A stretch of 64,000 nucleotides of DNA from Rhinopomastus cyanomelas. Its lineage: Eukaryota; Chordata; Aves; Bucerotiformes; Rhinopomastidae. Position numbers and translations under genes: made by a program. The notes below the pieces were generated by a model. It was not told where the DNA came from. It did no database searches and was given only the letters and a program-made list of their open reading frames with translations. The stretch's first letter is position 1. Each line of letters opens with the position of its first letter. Positions 57,650 through 64,000 of the stretch are shown here, one piece after another. Location of the stretch: positions 248,001-312,000 of the forward strand of contig VXBP01002352.1 in assembly GCA_013400115.1 (NCBI GenBank), read 5' to 3'.

Positions 57650-57828
57650 ATCACAGAACATTAGGGGTTGGAAGGGACCTTGAAAGATCATCCAGTCCAA
57701 TCCCCCTGCCACAGCAAGATCACCTAGACCAAGTCACACAGGAACATGGCCAGGTAGGTTTTAAACTTCTCCAGAGAAGGAGACTCCACAGCCCACCTGG
57801 GCAGCCCCTTCCAGTGCTCTGTCACTGT
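57650..57828 (-). repeat. CR1 LINE, 5'-truncated 3' end
   Basis: 'atcacagaacattaggggtt' and 'ggaagggaccttgaaagatc', then 'cctagaccaagtcacacagg', to 'cagtgctctgtcact'. Faces an opposite-strand CR1 tip 190 bases to its right. Confidence 0.92.
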
Positions 57829-58020
57829 TTACAAGTTGTTCTGCAGAGGCTGGATTTGTTGAGAAGTCAAGAACAGTAGTGAAGAAGAAAGTTGGAGCAG
57901 TAGTTCTTCCAAGAAACACATCACCTCTGAGTGGTGGGTACAAGGAGCGTTGTGAGAAAACATAACGTGTCCATAAACTGCCAAAGGGCATCACATTGGC
58001 CTGACACTGATTTAATTCCT

Positions 58021-58118
58021 GTGCAGCTTGGTCTAGGTGATCCTGCTGTGGCAGGGGGATTGGACTGGATGATCTTTCGAGGTCCCTTCCAATCCCTAAT
58101 ATTCTGTGATCCTGTGAT
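58021..58118 (+). repeat. CR1 LINE 3'-end fragment
   Basis: 'gtgcagcttggtctaggtga' and 'gattggactggatgatctt', tail 'attctgtgatcctgtgat'. It forms an inverted pair with 57650-57828. Confidence 0.9.
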
Positions 58119-59175
58119 TAACTCAAAATGATGCCCCAATGGAAATGGGATGATTATCTGTGTTCACTTATCTCCAGGAATCTAAAAAGCTCTGCCTCAT
58201 CCTGCAGGTGGAGTTAACATTACATCTTTAGGTTCCTCAGAAAGTCAGATTTAAGATAAGTTTATCTGATTGTGTGGCTTTTAAAAATGACCATTTGCTG
58301 CAGCAAATGTATCAGCAGGAAGAAGTGATGCAGATTTCTTTCCTGCCACTGCGGATACGGTGGTTTGGTTCCTCTGGTAAGTGCTTGGATCAGCCTACAG
58401 GACTTGTGTGATCAGCCAGACAACTTTGCTCCCACCTGGAAGAGAAAGGGCTAATCTTTCCAGCTGTCTCAGCACATGGCCAGCATCGTGCTCTCGGTCA
58501 GGGAGGTAATTTCTTCAGTCGCCTGCTTAGGGTTAAATTCTTGCTCCTGAGTCACACTATGTGATGAGGGTTTAAGTGTCTGTTTTGTGTGATTAAGAGT
58601 CATTCTGAGCAATTAAAGAAAACAGTTCATTTGTGGCAGGTGGCAGAAAGCTAAAGAAGATAATTACTCTTTGTAGCCATCTGTGGTAACTGCCATTAGC
58701 AGAATTAAACTGAGATTCACACTTTGAAATCTGAGGCAAAGTTCCTTTCCCTTAACTACAGAACATAACATTGTCTGAAGCCTAATTACAAAAAGAAGTC
58801 GTTTCACCCTGCTTGCCATGAGGGTGCCTATTTGTTAATTTTATTAAAAATGCTGGCACTCCAGGATGATAAATTGAACAACTGCTTGTACTAAATGTCT
58901 CTGAATTACGTGTTGGCTCTGAGAAACGGCTCCGCTTGGAGTGAGAGAGACGTTTATCCTGGAAATGTCTGATCTGTGCCACCAGCAACTGCAGAAATGA
59001 ACTTCTGCTGAAAAGAGGAAACACTTCTACCCCTTCCACCAAGTGTCTGAAATAACCCAGTGCCCCTCTCCGGCTCTGCTGACCTTCCAAGGGCTGACTC
59101 TGCTGTTCCTAACCTTGTGAAATGAGCAGGAACCATGTTGCTGTTGAGGCACCTGTGCTGCAGAACGGCTGGGAG

Positions 59176-59436
59176 CACAGAATGTTAGGGACTGGAAGGG
59201 ACCTCAAAAGATCACAGAATCACAGAACATTGGGGACTGGAAGGGACCTCAAAGATCACAGAATCACAGAACATTAGGGACTGGAAGGGACCTCAAAAGA
59301 TCACAGAATCACAGAACATTAGGGACTGGAAGGGACCTCAAAAGATCACAGAATCACAGAACATTGGGGACTGGAAGGGACCTCAAAGATCACAGAATCA
59401 CAGAACATTGGGGACTGGAAGGGACCTCAAAAGATC
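59176..59436 (-). repeat. Tandem array of the CR1 3' tip (six 44/45-bp units)
   Basis: Six copies of a unit made of the octamer tail plus the last CR1 bases ('cacagaatcacagaacatt', then 'ggggactggaagggacctc', then 'aaaagat'). The word 'actggaaggg' starts at 59191, 59236, 59280, 59325, 59370 and 59414, that is, spacings of 45, 44, 45, 45 and 44. The sixth unit continues into a CR1 body. Nearly identical units mean recent expansion. Confidence 0.95.
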
Positions 59437-59632
59437 ATCCAGTCCAATCCTCCTGCCACAGCAGGATCACCCAGACCAAGTCACACAGGAACATGGCCAG
59501 GTGGGTTTTAAACTTCTCCAGAGAAGGAGACTCCACAACCCCCCTGGGCAGCCCCTTCCAGTGCTCTGTCACCCTCACCATAAAGAGGTTCCTCCTCATA
59601 TTGATGTGGAACCTCCTGTGTCCCAGCTGACA
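59437..59632 (-). repeat. CR1 LINE body attached to the tandem array
   Basis: It continues from the last array unit: 'atccagtccaatcctcctgc', 'agaccaagtcacacaggaac', 'gaaggagactccacaaccc', to 'tcctgtgtcccagctg'. It is a standard 5'-truncated minus-strand copy; only its 3' tip is multiplied. Confidence 0.93.
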
Positions 59633-62138
59633 GTTACAGAAGCGTTTGTTGAGACATGGAAAATACCCAACATCAATGCACAAACGCTTCGTGAGAAATA
59701 TTCCCTCACAGAGGCAGCAGCTGGAACATCAAACACCCAGCAGAGACATTCCTGCCTCTTGAAAGTGCTAGGTGCCTGCTAGGGAATGCAGAGTGATCCC
59801 TGACCTCCCCGGCTCTGCACACGGGATAGAGCAGCATGAACTTACAGTGAAGTTATGATGGTTTTTTCTGATTTACCTATTTTCTGGGAATTGTAAGGAG
59901 GTTGGCTCTCCTGAAGGTGGAACCTGCCCCCTCTTCAACCTTTTATATAGCACCTACCTTCTCTTTGGCTGTTGGTAGGTGCTTCTCACATAGCACGTGC
60001 CTTCTCTTTGGCTCATACTGTAACCACACACAGACTGTATTAGCTGCACAACAGGTTGCTGTGGAACAACAGCAAAACTTTCCAGGTACCAGTGATGCTT
60101 TAGAGTACTGAAGTACTTGGGTTTGGGATATTTTTGTCGTAAACATCATGCTTAATCAGCAGTAGTTTTCGTGTTCACAGGATGATCTGTTGATTATTGC
60201 ACTTTTCTTCCTGATTAATACCAACCAGATCTCATTTAAAAATAGCTGGATTATCTTAAGGGAATTATATTGGACTTTAATGACTAATTATAGAGATGAG
60301 AATATGATTTTTGTGTGAAATAGTTCCCATTTCACATTTGAAATCTGAATATACAGGTTGCATTTGAAAACTGTGTTTTTCAAACCCTGATTCTGTATTT
60401 AGAGAGGGCACTTGTGTGATTCTGTGCTGCAGGAGAGAAATGGAGACAGAGACACAGCTAGAGAGTACTGTGCAACAGGTCTGCTGTCAGAAGGTTCAGC
60501 TCTGTAGAGGCAGAACCGTGGTCTGGGATGGGCTTCAAGACAAATGCTCATAGTCTGACCTTCAGCTGATAACAGCAGACAGAATAAATGAAGGACTGAG
60601 GATGGGACCCCAAAAATCTTAGGTCATACAACTTAGTTATCTCTTAACATTATTGGGTCTTCTGATGGGTCTTCTGATGGCAGCCTGGATCTTACTGGGG
60701 AGTTTTAGACTTCAGATTTATCTGAGGTGGAGACCCTGTGGGCTGTCTGGTGGCAACTGGCTGTGCAGGCAGGATCTCTCTTTGTTTTTGCGATTGATGC
60801 AGGGGAAGCAAAGGCTTGTCCAACTGAAATGAAGGACTTACAGCATCAAGTGAGCTGTGTTCTCAGGATGCAAATCTGGAAGGTCTGTTCCCTTGCCTTA
60901 GTTTTGGTGCCTTGTGAGCAACTTCCACAAGTAAATGACATGTTCTGTGTTTTGTCTAGAGCAGGAGTCAACAACTTCACTGTTAGTCTATAAGGGCAGA
61001 GTTTGTCTGTGGAAATGTAGATGTAGAGAGGATGCAGGACTTGGGGAGGACCTGAAGCCCTCTGGGGCAGCATCTGGAGGCCAGTCCCGATACTCCCCAG
61101 TGCCTAAAGTGCAGTAAACTTGAGGCAGCAACATCCCAGTTCGGGCATTGTATGGGTGCTATTGCCAAGGCAGTAGGAACAGGCAGAGCTCTTGAATTAA
61201 ATGCACTTCCTCACAAATGAGATGTGATTCTGTATGAAGTGTCACACTGAGTTCATTGTGTTCTGGTCTGTAGGTCACTGCAAAGTTCCTTTAGCTGGTG
61301 AGATGCCTTTATGTGAAGATGAACAAGTTGGATTCTGATCAATAGAATTTGTTAGAATTTATGTAAATCATACAGGACAGTTACTCAAACCTTTGTGAAA
61401 CAGAGATACTGGAAGAGATGCTGCTAAACTTGCTTTGCTGGGGAGCTGTGTGTCCTTCCTTGATGCTTCTTATCCCCTTTCTGCCCTGTGCTCTGGGACT
61501 TCCATACAAAAGAAAGAAGGGAGTGGGAGGCAGGAGAACAAAAGCCCTTCAAATAACTCTTTCAGACATGTTTCACACTTTAATTGAATAAATTGTACAG
61601 AAAATCCAGTGTCTGTAGTGTACAGCTCCCCAGGTGCTCTCAGCTAGGGTATCCGCAGCTGTTTATATTCAAACTAGGTCATTTAATACACTTACATCTG
61701 TATAGCTCATACGGTGCCTCTCACAATCAAATGGCTGTGAATTCTGACTGGGAACAAAGCAAACACCCTGTGAAGAGGCACTGCCTCTCTCCTCAGACCC
61801 TACTGCTAGCCTCTGACTATCTAGGCAGCGAAAGTCTGTGTGTACCGTGTCAGCTGGCAAATCAGCTCCTGCCTGGTGTTCCCCAAGGGGAGGGATTCAT
61901 GCACGAGGCTGCCAAAAGAAGGGTCATGATTCAGTTTGGCAGGGGCATAGCCTGGACACATTTTCCTTTAATTGCTCCTTGTCATGTGAGATGTGCTTCT
62001 GGGTGACACAGTGGCTGGAATAACGCAGAAGATACACACCCATCATCTCATGTACACCAGAATCTCTAAACGCTCTGCTTCTTTTGCCAGCGGTCTTTAA
62101 AGATAAAAATAATTAGTGTTTCATTTGCTCCCACTCTC

Positions 62139-62147
62139 CCCCCCCCC
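62139..62147 (+). repeat. Poly-C run
   Basis: A run of nine C within 'ctcccccccccatc'; simple sequence only. Confidence 0.7.
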
Positions 62148-64000
62148 ATCATTTCCGCCTGAGTGATGCAGGAGTCAACCTTTAAAGCAGCCCCAGTGTG
62201 TGAAAACAGGATCATTTTCTCTGGCTGATCTCTAATCTTACAGTCAGACTGCTCATGCCTCACTTTGTGGCTTCATCAACTCGGGGAAGAGAGACTAAAG
62301 ATGCTTCTGAAGTCTCCCTGTAAAGCCTGACGGCTGGGCACGTCCTGCTGTTTATTCACAGCGGGATGCAGTGTAGTGTAATTGTCAGCCTCGTGTTTCT
62401 CTCCTAAAGACTTGTTCTGGTGAAGGGAGGGAAAAAAAGCTCCATGAACAAGATTTTAGAAACGTGTCATATGGTAGAGCAACTGCAGAGGCTGAAAGTG
62501 CTTCAGCAGCTGCAAACTAGAGGCCAGAATACTGTTCCGTGTGTAGTGACCACTCTGCTTTTGTGAGTGTGCAGTGCACAAAATGGGTTTGATGTCTTAG
62601 AGGTAGTTTCTGGTTCAGGGCAGAAGAATCCATGCGTACATATGTTCTTTGGGGTGGCTTTGCTGGCCACGAGAGGAGTTACAGGGAGAGCTGGAGACGT
62701 TTCTGTGTTGGTGTGTGACAGAGCTCCATTCACAGATGCATGGTGCTTACTGCAGGCTGTACTTCATTACAGTGACCATATACTCCCTTTCCTCACATCT
62801 CACATATGATGTAGAATGACCTTGAATGAGTGAGGAGGATTCCACTGTCATTATGGTTCCACTGGGTACAGATGTGTCCTGCCCTGCTTTCTGTGTCCCA
62901 CAAGACAGGGGAGCTTATTTGCTGTGGGAACTCTTGCCTGGCCTCAGATCAGCTGGAGACTTTACGGCCCCAGGCAGAGGTTTATGGCAGCAGCAGATGT
63001 GGTGGCTTGGCAGAAGATGGCTGTGGGGCAGGCAAGCAGAGGGTACACTACAGACAAATGTTAGCAGTGACCCAAAACACTGCACAGGACCTTGGCACAG
63101 CATCCTGAGGCCACCAGGGAACTGGCACACGTAGCCCGACCACCCAGGCTTTGCAGTGCATCATTTACGGGCACCAAGAGAAAGGTCTTTGTTTCCCTTG
63201 TCCCCAGCAAGCATTCTGACTCCTTGTGCAATTAGCATTAAGAGTCTGTCCAGTGTTTGAGGGAGTCGGGCATTTAATTGCATGAACGCAAAGGTTTAAC
63301 CACCCAGGCTGCCAGGCACTGCCACCATCATCATCTATCAGCCCAAGAGAATGGCCCCGGGTTATGTATTCATCAAGCCTTTATTGATTTAGACTTTGGG
63401 CATTTTACAGCATTAGAAATTATTCCTTCTGATTTAAATAGTGTTTGGAGGAGAGAAATCAAATACCAAGCAGTGTATTTATAAAGCACCACAGAAATAC
63501 TAGAGATTGTCCACCTCTCTCTGGTGCTTTGGAACTAAAAGACTGCATGAACAGCAACTCCCTGCGTGTTAAAAATAGAGTGGACCCATTGTTCACTTCA
63601 AGAGAGACTTTGCTCTTTGCCATGACTCTGTTCAGAGCTGTAGAAGCTATTGGATCCCCCAAAACTCTTTGCACCTCACGTGAGAACACAAAAACTTGGA
63701 GAGCTGCTTCTCCTACTTCTTACTCTTACTAGGTTCAAGTAGTTGAGCTATTCATAAACACATGAAAAGTGACAGAAGTCCCTCGTTTCCATTCAACATG
63801 GAGACAGCAAACATGGGCTGGGTGTATGAAGTCTATTGGAACCAGTACTTGGTCACTCAGGAGAGATACTCTTTAACCTAGAGGGAAATTCCCCCTTCCC
63901 ATTTCAAGGAGATGTGGTCTTAAATAGAAATGATGTTTTCCTGGCGAGAGCTTTCACTTGCAACTTCTCTGTCCAGAAATAAACAGAACTGTGTCTCTCA

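Larger units (their letters stand above)
42438..64000 (-). other. PDZRN3: Intron of the long PDZRN3 transcript, upstream of the internal promoter
   Basis: No further PDZRN3 exon was recognised here: I looked for sequence coding for the first half of PDZ1 (GFNIIGG-like and HDRIIE-like stretches) and saw none, though a short exon could be missed by eye. The region carries about 17 CR1 fragments, listed singly, and simple repeats. Open frames up to about 150 codons (for example 45158-45619 and 45573-46022) have no recognisable domain. Confidence 0.65.

Noticed and set aside
59176..59436. Array considered as a CRISPR-like or satellite array
   Set aside because: The units have no unique spacers and each is the CR1 3' tip, attached to a CR1 body; it is a local multiplication of a LINE end.
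42438..64000. Upstream PDZRN3 exons (RING, first half of PDZ1)
   Set aside because: Looked for on the minus strand but not found by eye; a translated search with a PDZRN3 protein would settle this.

Overview
The window is vertebrate nuclear DNA, almost certainly from a bird. It carries about 30 fragments of CR1, the dominant avian LINE, with the typical 3' end (a 'GGACTAGATGATCTTTCGAGGTCCC'-like block, written here only as a label, followed by ATTCTRTG octamers). There are no operons, no bacterial signals and only one recognisable gene. The species cannot be fixed from the sequence.

The gene is PDZRN3 (LNX3 / SEMCAP3), on the minus strand. It encodes a PDZ-domain E3 ubiquitin ligase scaffold. 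From right to left the window holds an alternative first exon (CDS 42121-42189, inside a GC-rich promoter at about 42190-42470) and seven downstream coding exons: 24891-25144, 22482-22569, 14695-14793, 13668-13730, 11943-12044, 10773-10889 and 8545-10095. A 3'UTR follows, down to a poly(A) signal at 7698-7703. Every junction has GT..AG and the joined frame is open: 2343 nt, 780 residues plus stop. The upstream exons of the full-length protein (RING finger, TRAF-type zinc fingers, first half of PDZ1) were not found, and probably lie beyond position 64000.

The alternative exon gives a short PDZRN3 with no RING and a broken PDZ1. Its new 23-residue N-terminus starts Met-Gly-Cys-Ser-Leu-Cys, a likely myristoylation and palmitoylation signal. 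A single four-codon upstream ORF and an in-frame upstream stop lie in its leader.

Layout: 1-7679 is downstream intergenic DNA; 7680-25144 is the 3' half of the gene with seven exons; 25145-42120 is a 17 kb intron; 42121 to about 42437 is the alternative first exon with its promoter; from there to 64000 is intron of the long transcript and carries the densest CR1 load. Notable non-coding signals are a six-copy tandem array of the CR1 3' end (59176-59436), a perfect SOX-type palindrome (57091-57111) and several isolated CpG-rich islets (about 1300, 46800 and 52300).
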